This document shows, piece after piece, positions 1 through 7,867 of a DNA stretch of 34,614 nucleotides. Location: contig SWDG01000022.1 of the NCBI GenBank assembly GCA_005116965.1, forward strand, positions 60,789-95,402, given 5' to 3'. This DNA comes from Nitrospira sp. Lineage in GTDB: Bacteria; Nitrospirota; Nitrospiria; Nitrospirales; Nitrospiraceae. The notes beneath the pieces were generated by a model, which made no database searches, had not been told where the DNA came from, and worked only from the letters and a program-made list of their open reading frames with translations. Every line of letters starts with the position of its first letter. Within the stretch, counting starts at the first letter, position 1. The translations under genes were made by a program, and so were the position numbers.

Positions 1-758
1 ATGCAACGGTCTATCGAGGTGAGACCTGTGTGTTCGCTGACTTGTCGTTTGTGCTTCGAGAGGGTGAACATGCCGCAATCTTGGGTCCCAACGGGTCGGG
101 GAAATCAACATTGCTTAGATTGCTCTCAGGCGAAGTGCATGCGATGCCCAAGGACGAAACACGAATGGCGCTCTTTGGTGAGGAGCGTTGGAACGTCTGG
201 GATGTGCGGAAGCGAATCGGCATTGTGTCGCACGATCTCCAACGCGACTATCTGATCTGTGCTGAAGGATTGAACGTCATCCTCTCTGGGTTTTATGCGA
301 GCAACGACACCTACGAATACCAACAGTTCAGCAAAACCCAGCTGACCAGGGCGTATGAGGTGATGCAGGAATTGGGCATTACGGATTTGTCTGGTCGCCG
401 TTTCGGCCATCTCTCCACCGGTGAGCAGCGACGGTTTCTGTTGGGCCGGGCGCTGCAGCATGACCCGCCGGTGTTGGCGCTGGATGAACCGACAAGCGGC
501 CTCGATCTCAAGGCCTGCTTTCAGTATCTCGATCTCCTGCGTATTCAACTCACGAAAGGAAAGACCGTTCTGCTCGTGACGCACCATCTGCATGAAATTC
601 CACCGGAGATCAATCGCGTGATCTTCCTGAAAGAAGGGAAGATCCTCGCCGACGGCCCGAAGCGAACACTCCTCACCAACGAACCGGTCAGCCGGCTCTT
701 CGACAGTCAGATCACCCTCGTTCAGGCCAACGGCTGGTATCAAGCCTTGCCAGGGTAG
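1..758 (+). CDS. ABC transporter ATP-binding protein (5' end outside the window)
   Basis: This is the nucleotide-binding subunit of an ABC transporter. The frame is open to the window edge (codons from base 3) and reads ATVYRGETCVFADLSF before the first internal GTG at 30. That is the normal beginning of an ABC ATPase domain, so the gene starts upstream and GTG 30 is not the real start. Visible motifs are Walker A GPNGSGKST (about residue 19 counted from GTG 30), a signature motif in the form LSTGEQRR, Walker B VLALDEPTSGLD and the switch histidine in LLVTHHLHEIP. The stand-alone single domain resembles ModF/YlmA-type ATPases. The partner permease and substrate are not visible. No terminator is evident after the stop. 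Confidence 0.9.
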   Translation, partial: ATVYRGETCVFADLSFVLREGEHAAILGPNGSGKSTLLRLLSGEVHAMPKDETRMALFGEERWNVWDVRKRIGIVSHDLQRDYLICAEGLNVILSGFYASNDTYEYQQFSKTQLTRAYEVMQELGITDLSGRRFGHLSTGEQRRFLLGRALQHDPPVLALDEPTSGLDLKACFQYLDLLRIQLTKGKTVLLVTHHLHEIPPEINRVIFLKEGKILADGPKRTLLTNEPVSRLFDSQITLVQANGWYQALPG

Positions 759-1149
759 GAGCCGTCGCGTTCTTTCCCTCGCCAAACCTCCGCTTCTTTT
801 GACGAACCTTGTTTTGAGCGATAGGCTTCAGCTGCGGTAGTTGCTTAAAGCAAAGGTATACGTGGCCGAGGATCTATTCAAACATCAATATATGCAATGT
901 CTGGTTACACTGCTTGGAAAAGTGTATTCCGGTATTTTCTGTCGAAGATGAGACCGGGACCGTTGATGCAAGCTATGCCGCGCTCTGCCAGATGGGATCG
1001 GTTATGCTCAAAGACGGTGATCAGGTGATGCTCGAAGGACACTTTCTGGGGACGTTGGATGTGAGATTGGTCACAAAGCGATGAATGTGTGTCCGTCTGT
1101 ATGTCGCAGATTCTGAAACTTGAATCGAGACGAGTATCGGGGGATGCTG
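759..1149. other. Gap between convergent genes with a possible 3' gene remnant
   Basis: No complete gene is supported here. On the plus strand, codons from about 932 to 1084 read as plausible protein (it contains VEDETGTVDASYAALCQMG and ends in DVRLVTKR before TGA at 1082-1084). No start codon or Shine-Dalgarno precedes it, and the upstream codons look non-coding. It may be the tail of a decayed gene. Otherwise I see nothing. Confidence 0.4.
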
Positions 1150-1596
1150 CTACTTTTTTCGAAGTCCAAAAAATGTTCCGGCGCCGGCGGCGCCCGCTGA
1201 GGGGAGATAGCCGGTCAGCACGTCTTTGAAACCCTGGGCTTTGCCTCGACCCCAATCAAGGATATGATTCACATCTGCTTGGATCAGAGTCCAATCCAAG
1301 TGAATCCAGCCGGTGGTTTTGAGGATGGCGATGAGTGCCGCCAATGAGGCAGCAACCAATAGGGCGAGCTTGACGGTCTTCCTGACTGCCCATCCGAGTA
1401 AGAACCCTCCCAGGAAGCTGGCTCCCCCATTGGCGAGGACCGGCGACATCAGGTCGGTGAGCCAGGCGCCGACTCCGGCGGCGGTTGTTGCACTGGCAGC
1501 AAGAAACGATTTGGCGGCCCAGGGAGGGTCGGAGAGTATTGGTGCGAGTGTTTTCGCAAGAAAGCTGCTCTGAGGTGTAGGCGCTGGGGTGTTCAT
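1150..1596 (-). CDS. FUN14 family membrane protein
   Basis: A small integral membrane protein of 148 residues. After a Ser/Ala-rich N-terminus come hydrophobic segments at about 30-50, 58-75 and 76-95. The second and third contain the glycine-rich GGFLLGWAVRKTVKLALL signature of the FUN14 family, followed by the typical GWIHLDW stretch, an amphipathic region and a final hydrophobic Ala/Gly segment ending FFGLRKK. Bacterial FUN14 proteins have no established function. The ATG overlaps the TGA of the upstream peptidase gene (ATGA, 1593-1596), so the two are almost certainly co-translated. Confidence 0.85.
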   Translation of the reverse strand: MNTPAPTPQSSFLAKTLAPILSDPPWAAKSFLAASATTAAGVGAWLTDLMSPVLANGGASFLGGFLLGWAVRKTVKLALLVAASLAALIAILKTTGWIHLDWTLIQADVNHILDWGRGKAQGFKDVLTGYLPSAGAAGAGTFFGLRKK

Positions 1597-2465
1597 AGCC
1601 GTTTCGTGTCAAATGTGTTGCAGACTGAGGGGTCGCCGGACTCGAGCCCACGCTTGAGCCAGGTCATCCGTTGTTCAGATGAACCGTGGGTCCAGCTTTC
1701 CGGCTGGACATGGCCACGCGACATTTTCTGCAATCGATCGTCCCCGATGGCCGCTGCCGCACGGAGCCCTTCTTCGAAATCGCCCGGTTCGATCACGTTC
1801 CGTTCGCGCTTGGCGTGATGCCCCCAGACGCCGGCATAGCAATCAGCCTGGAGTTCCATTCGCACTGACAGGGCGTTGCCTTCAGCTTCGGAGGCCTGTC
1901 GCTGGAGGCGGTGCACTTTTTCCGCGACGCCGAGCAGGTTTTGGACATGGTGGCCGACTTCATGGGCGATGACGTAGGCCTGGGCAAAGTCGCCCGCTGC
2001 GCCGAGTCTATGCGCCATCTCGTCGAAGAAGGCAAGGTCTAGATAGACTCGGTGATCGTTTGGGCAATAGAACGGACCCACCGCTGACGAAGTCGTGCCG
2101 CATGCCGACTGGACGGCACCAGAAAAGAGCACCATACGTGGGTCTTCATAGCGTGGACCGAGGAGCGTGCGCCAAGTCGTTTCGGTGTCGGCTAGAACGA
2201 CAGACGCGAACCTGCCGAGTTGGTCTTGAGGGGCGCCGACTGGGCCTGACTCTGATGGGGCCGAGGGAGCCATTGTCTCGGTCACACCCTGGACCCCGGT
2301 GATCATATTGAAAACAGTCAGCGGGTTGGCTCCGGTGAAATAGCTGACGGCGAGCACCAGTACGATCGTACCAATGCCGAAGCCCCCTTTCCCTCCGAGC
2401 CGGGCCGGGCCCATACCGCGACGATCTTCGATGTTGTCGCTTTCGCGTTGATCTTCGATACGCAT
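1593..2465 (-). CDS. ypfJ: YpfJ-type neutral zinc metallopeptidase (KPN_02809 family)
   Basis: A 290-residue membrane-anchored metallopeptidase. An Arg/Asp-rich cytoplasmic start (RIEDQRESDNIEDRRG) is typical of this family. One transmembrane helix (about 30-46) follows, then a periplasmic catalytic domain with the zinc motif HEVGHH (168-173) and a third ligand in ELQADCYAG (Glu204), matching the HExxH...E(L)QADC pattern. Cysteines at about 122 and 134 may form a disulfide. Length is normal for the family. The substrate is unknown. It is first in a two-gene unit with the overlapping FUN14 gene. Confidence 0.93.
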   Translation of the reverse strand: MRIEDQRESDNIEDRRGMGPARLGGKGGFGIGTIVLVLAVSYFTGANPLTVFNMITGVQGVTETMAPSAPSESGPVGAPQDQLGRFASVVLADTETTWRTLLGPRYEDPRMVLFSGAVQSACGTTSSAVGPFYCPNDHRVYLDLAFFDEMAHRLGAAGDFAQAYVIAHEVGHHVQNLLGVAEKVHRLQRQASEAEGNALSVRMELQADCYAGVWGHHAKRERNVIEPGDFEEGLRAAAAIGDDRLQKMSRGHVQPESWTHGSSEQRMTWLKRGLESGDPSVCNTFDTKRL

Positions 2466-2490
2466 AGGCGATGTCTTTCATTCTACGGAA

Positions 2491-3147
2491 TCAGTCTGAT
2501 TCCTTCTCCATCGATTGGATAAACTTGTCTGCTTCAGCGATGGAACGGTTCATGTCTTTGACCAGCTGATCGACTTGCGCATCAACCTTGACGAGTTCGC
2601 CCTTGATGGCCGCTAGCGCCCGGGCGTTCAAGTTATGTTTCAGGTAGAGGACTTGGTCTCGCAGCGGTTTCAGAACCGGTTCAATGCGTTGTTCAGCCCG
2701 TTTCATCGCCCCCAGCATGTCCTTGTAGCGGCTCTTGGTTTGGGTGAGTTTGGCTTGGCTCTTCCGCCGCAGATCGGCATTTGAATATTGGCCAAGCTCC
2801 GTTTCCCACTCGGAAAAGAGCGCATCAGCGACGCTTTCAACATCGGCGATCTTTTTTCGAACGGTTTTGGCACCGTCTTCGCTGTTCTCAAGTTCGCCGT
2901 TTAATTTCTTATAGGTCAATTCCAGGTCGCCGCCGTCATAGGAAACCACTTGCCCGAATTGCTCCAGGGTAGTTTGAATTTCTTTTTTCGCGTCTTCCTG
3001 TGCGTCTCGCGCTGATTTGACACGGCTGCTCAGGATGTCGCGTTTGGCATAGCCCATCTTCTCCATGGTCGCCATATAGGCCTTGTCGCAAGCAGAAAGG
3101 CCGAACGGCATCACGAGGAGCATGATGGCAAGAACTATCTTCAACAT
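2491..3147 (-). CDS. DUF2959 family lipoprotein
   Basis: A 218-residue secreted protein. The N-terminus MLKIVLAIMLLVMPFGLSAC is a lipoprotein signal with lipobox LSAC (Cys20). The mature part begins with MEKMGYAKRDILSSRVKSAR, the DUF2959 hallmark (EKMGYxKRD), and is almost entirely charged heptad-like sequence, so long coiled coils are likely. The start is supported by GAGG five bases upstream of the ATG. It lies just upstream of ypfJ, with 25 bases between stop and start, so the three genes could form one unit. The function of DUF2959 is not known. Confidence 0.9.
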   Translation of the reverse strand: MLKIVLAIMLLVMPFGLSACDKAYMATMEKMGYAKRDILSSRVKSARDAQEDAKKEIQTTLEQFGQVVSYDGGDLELTYKKLNGELENSEDGAKTVRKKIADVESVADALFSEWETELGQYSNADLRRKSQAKLTQTKSRYKDMLGAMKRAEQRIEPVLKPLRDQVLYLKHNLNARALAAIKGELVKVDAQVDQLVKDMNRSIAEADKFIQSMEKESD

Positions 3148-3183
3148 AATGACCTCTTCTCCTGGGCTGTGGCCTCGATGAGC

Positions 3184-3222
3184 AGGTGACGCTGAACAGT
3201 CACCTTGGGAATTCGTATCATA
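3184..3222 (-). promoter_or_regulatory. Putative promoter -10 and leader hairpin of the DUF2959 gene
   Basis: On the minus strand a TATGAT -10 hexamer lies at 3217-3222; the -35 region is poor. Just downstream, in the predicted 5' leader, is an inverted repeat AGGTGAC/GTCACCT (3184-3190 and 3199-3205, loop of 8), 37 bases before the start codon. It could be an operator or an mRNA hairpin. Confidence 0.35.
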
Positions 3223-3259
3223 ACTGAAGAATGCACAGGGTGAAAGACCTTAGTCCGCA

Positions 3260-3448
3260 TTATTCATGAACGCTTCTACTCCAACCGCCGATACGCCGCT
3301 GTGACAAGCCTGGCCGTGGTTTTCTGAGGAAGAGACCGAAGCTGAGAGCAATGATGCTGGGCCAGATCATCGAGAGAGAGCCAAGAGCGAGGACAAACAC
3401 CATCGCGGCCACTGTGTCCTGGGCAAGTTGGCTTTTGGCTGGGGGCAT
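3260..3448 (-). CDS. Possible small membrane protein
   Basis: A 62-residue frame with one or two hydrophobic stretches (AAMVFVLALGSLSMIWPSII, then ALSFGLFL) followed by a basic tail KPRPGLSQRRIGG. A GAGAG purine run lies a few bases before the ATG, and AGGA further up. I do not recognise a family. The composition suits a real small inner-membrane protein, but nothing independent confirms translation. Confidence 0.35.
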   Translation of the reverse strand: MPPAKSQLAQDTVAAMVFVLALGSLSMIWPSIIALSFGLFLRKPRPGLSQRRIGGWSRSVHE

Positions 3449-3786
3449 ACACTCTCTTTTCCTGGCTTGCTCTTTGCCTGAAAACGCGAGCAGTGTTGGT
3501 TCTATTATTCGTATGATATCGCCTACGGATACCTAATTAGCAACTGAGAAAAAGACCTACTAACAGTTAGGGCTATTGGCAGGGTGACAATAGATACAGT
3601 TCGACGTCCACACCGAAGGCGAATTAAAGGGGTCGGGAGTCTTTAATTGAAAAAGTTCGTCTGGACGATCGTACTTGGTCGGGTCTATTCTGAATCTATT
3701 GGTTTCGTCCGCGAGAGATGACGTCGACTCTGTGCGATTGACGTTACCGTAGTCTGCTTTGTCGGTGCTTCATAGGTGTTAAGACG
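3449..3786. repeat. Gene-free stretch with an AATTAAAG palindrome
   Basis: No gene is supported. The notable structure is an inverted repeat AATTAAAG (3622-3629) and CTTTAATT (3641-3648) enclosing GGGGTCGGGAGT. An A/T stem around a GGGGTC-type core resembles REP-like elements mobilised by TnpA-REP (RAYT) transposases, but there is no transposase here. Confidence 0.35.
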
Positions 3787-3820
3787 AAAGAGGCTGCCCG
3801 GGAGAGCAGGCAACCTCTTT
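3787..3820 (-). terminator. Intrinsic terminator hairpin after transketolase
   Basis: Twelve-base arms at 3787-3798 and 3809-3820 pair with a single G.T wobble around a 10-base loop, starting 7 bases beyond the tkt stop codon. The minus-strand sequence after the stem has short T runs (TTTCGTCTT) rather than a long U tract. Confidence 0.7.
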
Positions 3821-3826
3821 GGAACA

Positions 3827-5899
3827 TCAGGCGGCTTTTGCGGGCTTCTGAATCTGCCTTGTTGCTGCGGCCACGACGCTGTCTACCGTGAACCCGAATT
3901 TCTTTTGGAGTTCTTTGAGGGGAGCCGAGGCGCCAAACGATGTCATACCGATGATCTCGCCTGTCAGCCCGGCATACGTCGCCCATCCAAACGTGGAGGC
4001 CTGTTCCACGCAGACCCGTGCCGTGACGGTTGGAGGAATCACGCTGTCGCGGTATTCTTGGGATTGATGCTCGAAGAGTTCCCAGGAGGGCATGCTCACC
4101 ACGCGGGCTCTGATCCCTTTTGCCTTCAGCTTCTCTCCTGCCTCAAGGCAGAGTGAGACTTCACTGCCACTGGCGAGGAGCAGCACGTCCGGCTTTCCTC
4201 CTGGCACGTCGGCCAACACGTAGGCGCCTTTCGCGACTCCGGATGCGGCGGCATATTTGATCCGGTCGATGGTCGGGAGGGCCTGGCGGGTTAGAATCAA
4301 CGCCACAGGCTCGTGCTGCATCTGCATGATGACTCGCCAGGCTTCGGATACCTCATTCGCATCGGCGGGCCGAAGGACGATCAGATTTGGTATTGCTCGG
4401 AGCGAGGCCAGTTGCTCGATTGGCTGGTGGGTCGGCCCGTCTTCACCGACACCGATCGAATCATGTGTAAAAATGTGGATGACGGGGATTTCCATCAGCG
4501 CGCTCAATCGGATCGCGCCCCGGCTGTAATCGCTGAAAATCAGGAAGCCGGAGCCATAGGGGCGCACTTTGGAGAGCGAGAGCCCGTTTAACACGGAGCC
4601 CATCGCGTGTTCCCGAACGCCGAAATGCAGGTTGCGGCCGCCTCGACTGGTGGCAGTGAAATCGCCGGCTCCCGCGAAGGTTAAACGGGTCTTCGTAGAA
4701 GGGGCCAGATCGGCCGACCCTCCGAGCAGCCACGGGACATGTTGTGCCAGGGTGTTGAGGACCTTGGCTGAGGCATCGCGCCCGGCCACGCCTTTGGGAT
4801 CCGCAGGGAACAGGGGTAAATCCTTATCCCATCCCTCAGGCAGTTCGCGCTGTTGCATATGAGCGAGGTGACGGGCGTACTGAGGGTATTGCTCCTTATA
4901 GGCCTCAAACTTCGCCATCCAGGCCGCGTGCGCGGCTTGTCCTCGCTGTCCCATGCCTTGCTGGAAATGTTCGCGGACGCCATCCGGCACCAGGAACTTC
5001 TCCTGTTCCGGCCAGCCGTAGTTCCGCTTGGTCAGCCTGATTTCTTCTTCGCCCAGCGGTTCGCCATGTGCGGCGTGGGTATCTTGTTTGTTGGGGGAAC
5101 CATAGGCGATATGGCTATCGACGATGATCAACGTCGGGCGATCCGCTTCCTTGTTAAACGTGGTCAAGGCTCGTTCAAGCATGTCGAGATCGTTGGCGTC
5201 GCCAACCCGGGTGACATTCCATCCGTATCCGATGAACCGGGTGGCCACGTCTTCACTGAAGGCCCAGTCCGTGTTGCCTTCGATCGTGATCTGGTTGTTG
5301 TCGTAGATCCAGCAGAGGTTGGATAGCTTCAAATGCGCCGCCAGGGACGCTGCTTCTCCTGTGACGCCCTCCATCATGCAGCCGTCTCCACACAGCGCGT
5401 AGACGTTGTAGTCAAACATGTCGAACCCTGGGCGATTGAAGTAGTGGGATTGCCACTGGGCAGCGATCGCCATCCCAACGCTGGTGGCAACCCCTTGACC
5501 GAGCGGACCGGTCGTGGTCTCCACGCCGGAAGTCCAGCGGTATTCCGGGTGGCCGGCGCACTTGCTCTTGAGCTGGCGAAAATGTTTGAGGTCGTCCAGC
5601 TGTACCGAGAGCTCGCCCAGCCGTTCGTATTGAGGATTGACTGCCTTCACTCCGGTCAAATGCAGCAGCGAATAGAGGAGCATGGAGGCGTGTCCCATCG
5701 ACAGCACGAACCGGTCCCGGTTCGGCCAAATGGGATCGTTCGGATCAAATCGTAGGATTCGCTGCCAGAGACAGTAGGCCACCGGCGCCATGGCCATCGG
5801 TGTTCCAGGGTGGCCTGAATTAGCTTGTTGCACGGCATCCATCGAAAGAGTGCGGATCGTGTTGATGCAGGTCTGGTCGAGTTGTGCGTTCGTCACCAT
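3827..5899 (-). CDS. tkt: Transketolase
   Basis: A full-length 690-residue thiamine-diphosphate enzyme of the pentose phosphate pathway and Calvin cycle. It transfers two-carbon ketol units between sugar phosphates in the cytoplasm. The N-terminal pyrophosphate domain shows SGHPGTPMAMAP, GPLGQGVATSVGMAIA and the ThDP motif GDGCMMEGVTGEAASLAAHLKLSNLCWIYDNN. The pyrimidine domain has the catalytic FGVREHAMGSVLNGL and HDSIGVGEDGPTHQPIEQLASLRAIPN. The C-terminal domain ends FGASAPLKELQKKFGF. All key blocks are present and the length is standard. GGGG precedes the ATG closely. It stands alone with its own terminator. Confidence 0.98.
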   Translation of the reverse strand: MVTNAQLDQTCINTIRTLSMDAVQQANSGHPGTPMAMAPVAYCLWQRILRFDPNDPIWPNRDRFVLSMGHASMLLYSLLHLTGVKAVNPQYERLGELSVQLDDLKHFRQLKSKCAGHPEYRWTSGVETTTGPLGQGVATSVGMAIAAQWQSHYFNRPGFDMFDYNVYALCGDGCMMEGVTGEAASLAAHLKLSNLCWIYDNNQITIEGNTDWAFSEDVATRFIGYGWNVTRVGDANDLDMLERALTTFNKEADRPTLIIVDSHIAYGSPNKQDTHAAHGEPLGEEEIRLTKRNYGWPEQEKFLVPDGVREHFQQGMGQRGQAAHAAWMAKFEAYKEQYPQYARHLAHMQQRELPEGWDKDLPLFPADPKGVAGRDASAKVLNTLAQHVPWLLGGSADLAPSTKTRLTFAGAGDFTATSRGGRNLHFGVREHAMGSVLNGLSLSKVRPYGSGFLIFSDYSRGAIRLSALMEIPVIHIFTHDSIGVGEDGPTHQPIEQLASLRAIPNLIVLRPADANEVSEAWRVIMQMQHEPVALILTRQALPTIDRIKYAAASGVAKGAYVLADVPGGKPDVLLLASGSEVSLCLEAGEKLKAKGIRARVVSMPSWELFEHQSQEYRDSVIPPTVTARVCVEQASTFGWATYAGLTGEIIGMTSFGASAPLKELQKKFGFTVDSVVAAATRQIQKPAKAA

Positions 5900-6448
5900 G
5901 GCCCCCTTGTTCTAGCGGTGTGGTCCTGGAGTGTTACCGTCGATGGTTCTCTTCAAGTATGTCGGTCGTTTCGATCGCAGGCTTGAGAGATGGCGTGAAG
6001 AAGATGTGAGGGAACCACACACGATGGAACAGCTAAACTGCAAGAGGTTCGGCTCCACACAACTCATGAGGGTTAGGTCTTGTATTGTGCATTCACCAGA
6101 AGTAAGGGACTGTGGGGCGATGCCAGGAGTTAAGGCGACGATCTTCGTGGGGATATCATAAAAGCTCTGGGTCTGGGCAAGTTCGGTGTGGATGTCTGTC
6201 GAGTTAGGAAGCGAGCTTGATGACCGAAAAGTCGTGTGGCTCTTCTTGTTCTGTCCACTTGCAGGGCATGCTACTTTCCAGGGAGAAAGTCGGTGGGGTC
6301 TATTCGCGACGTCATTATTGTAGATTCTGGTGAAGCGACGCTGGTGGAAGTGCCGCAATCGTTTTTCAACAATCTGCTCGGCGCTTCTTCGACTTTTGAG
6401 TACTCAGCGGAGCTGCGGATCGCTCGGCCACGTCCTGATGGTCGGCCA
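5900..6448. other. 549-bp gap, nothing recognised
   Basis: This lies between the transketolase start and the TolC-like stop. Open frames on both strands are low-complexity in meaning, lack Shine-Dalgarno support and show no family motif. A short hairpin, CTGATGG/CCATCAG (6435-6441, 6446-6452), overlaps the TolC-like stop codon but has no T tract. Confidence 0.5.
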
Positions 6449-7798
6449 TCAGTTCCGTGTCAGCCAACCGTTGAGTTCTTCCAGATCCGTCCGGGTGAGG
6501 GTCCCGCCCCAGACACGTAAAGCCACCATGGATCGGATATAGTCGTAGCGAGCCCTGGCATGGGCAAACCGGGATTTGAGGAGATTCTTTTTCGCTTCCA
6601 GCAGCGCCACGATCGTTGACGCGCCCAACTCATAGCCCCGTTGCTGGCCATCCCGGGCTTTGACGCGGGCCTCCACCTCGCGCGCCGTCGAGGCAATGCG
6701 TGAGTATCCCGTTTTGGCATTCAGATACGCCGTCCGCGTCTCCCGTTCGATCTCACGTTGCTTTTCCATACGCTTGTACTTCACCATTTCAAAGCGGGCG
6801 AGGGCTTCGCGTTCTCCGGCTTTCATGCTGCCACCAGAAAATAAGGGCACCGTGAGCTGCAGTCCCAAAGTCCCGACCGTGTAGGGGTCCAGCTGCCGGT
6901 TATCGAACCCGCCATTCTTGGCATAAATGCCGGCCATCTGCAGGGACAACTGGGGGAGATGATTGGCCCACTGACTGGCAATGGCTTTGGCGGACGCGTC
7001 CATCGCGTGGTGCAACGCGCGGATCGCCGGATGACGCGTGACCGCGTCGGCCACCCACTGGTCGGACTGTCCAGGCACCGGTGGCAACTCCTCTTTTGTG
7101 AGTCGAGCTAGATCGGTCACCGGCGTTCCAACTACCTCCCGTACCTTTTCCAAGGCGATCGCCTTCGCATTGTGGATTTCAAGTTCGCGCGTTTTGAGCG
7201 TCTGGTAGTAAGCCTCCACCTCGTAGAGATCGGTGACTTTCGCCATGGCGCGCTCGTACAGACGGCGGATCCGCTGCATCTCCCCGTCGGTCACGTCCAA
7301 CTCGCTTTGCACATAGCTCGCTTCATCATGGGCCAGCAGGAACTCCAAGTAGCGATCGACTAAGTCGGTGGCGAGCCCCATGCGGGCATTTTCCAAGTCC
7401 TGCTCCGCTTGCTTCACGGTCAACCCGGCTCCCTCATAGGCACGATAGGAGGCCAGGTCGAACAGCGCTTGCCGCGCCTGCACCACACCGCGCAATCCCT
7501 GATATTGCGCGGTGAAATCCGTGGTCTGTCCAGTAGATTGGTTCTGGCCTTCCTGGGTTAATTCGTTCCACGTGATGTTGCCGGTGGCCGATACTTGGGG
7601 CAAAAGTTTGCTGCGTGCCTGATCCTGCTGGGCTTCTACCTGCACGACAGAATACTGTCGGCCCATCACGACTGGATTGGTGGCCAGGGCCACATCGTAG
7701 AGCTGCAGCAACGTGGCCGGTGGCCCATCGGCCGCCTCGGCCGTCGGGCTGAGAAGCATTAGTGTCAACACGAGAAGGACGAGATTTCCCATTGTCAT
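6449..7798 (-). CDS. TolC-family outer membrane efflux protein of a type I secretion system
   Basis: A 449-residue outer-membrane channel subunit. The signal peptide (NLVLLVLTLMLLSPTAEAADG) leads into the usual duplicated OEP architecture: long helices rich in Gln/Ala/Glu and strand signatures such as LFSGGSMKAGEREALARFEMVKYKR. The C-terminal half has the canonical RTAYLNAKTGYSRI and LLEAKKNLLKSRFAHARARYDYI blocks. Two ATGs are possible (7798 and 7792); GGAG sits 3 or 9 bases upstream respectively, so 7792 is equally likely. It is the last gene of the RTX export locus, 69 bases after the fusion-protein gene. Confidence 0.92.
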   Translation of the reverse strand: MTMGNLVLLVLTLMLLSPTAEAADGPPATLLQLYDVALATNPVVMGRQYSVVQVEAQQDQARSKLLPQVSATGNITWNELTQEGQNQSTGQTTDFTAQYQGLRGVVQARQALFDLASYRAYEGAGLTVKQAEQDLENARMGLATDLVDRYLEFLLAHDEASYVQSELDVTDGEMQRIRRLYERAMAKVTDLYEVEAYYQTLKTRELEIHNAKAIALEKVREVVGTPVTDLARLTKEELPPVPGQSDQWVADAVTRHPAIRALHHAMDASAKAIASQWANHLPQLSLQMAGIYAKNGGFDNRQLDPYTVGTLGLQLTVPLFSGGSMKAGEREALARFEMVKYKRMEKQREIERETRTAYLNAKTGYSRIASTAREVEARVKARDGQQRGYELGASTIVALLEAKKNLLKSRFAHARARYDYIRSMVALRVWGGTLTRTDLEELNGWLTRN

Positions 7799-7867
7799 CG
7801 ACTCCGCTCTGTGCGTGGTTGTCAGGACACCTGTCTAGATTGGAAGGAGATCGGGTCGTCTCTCCGC

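Noticed and set aside
126-785. 219-residue minus-strand frame over the ABC ATPase gene
   Set aside because: It is antisense to a clear ABC ATPase with all motifs and has no recognisable domain itself.
905-1255. 116-residue minus-strand frame overlapping the FUN14 gene end
   Set aside because: Arg/Ser-rich, no motif, overlaps the supported FUN14 frame.
5912-6358. 148-residue minus-strand frame in the gap after transketolase
   Set aside because: No ribosome-binding site, no hydrophobic or domain pattern, composition like random translation.
6435-6452. Terminator after the TolC-like gene
   Set aside because: The CTGATGG/CCATCAG hairpin is short, overlaps the stop codon and has no T tract, so it is mentioned only in the gap description.
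6236-6520. 94-residue plus-strand frame
   Set aside because: Runs into the TolC-like gene on the opposite strand and has no family resemblance.
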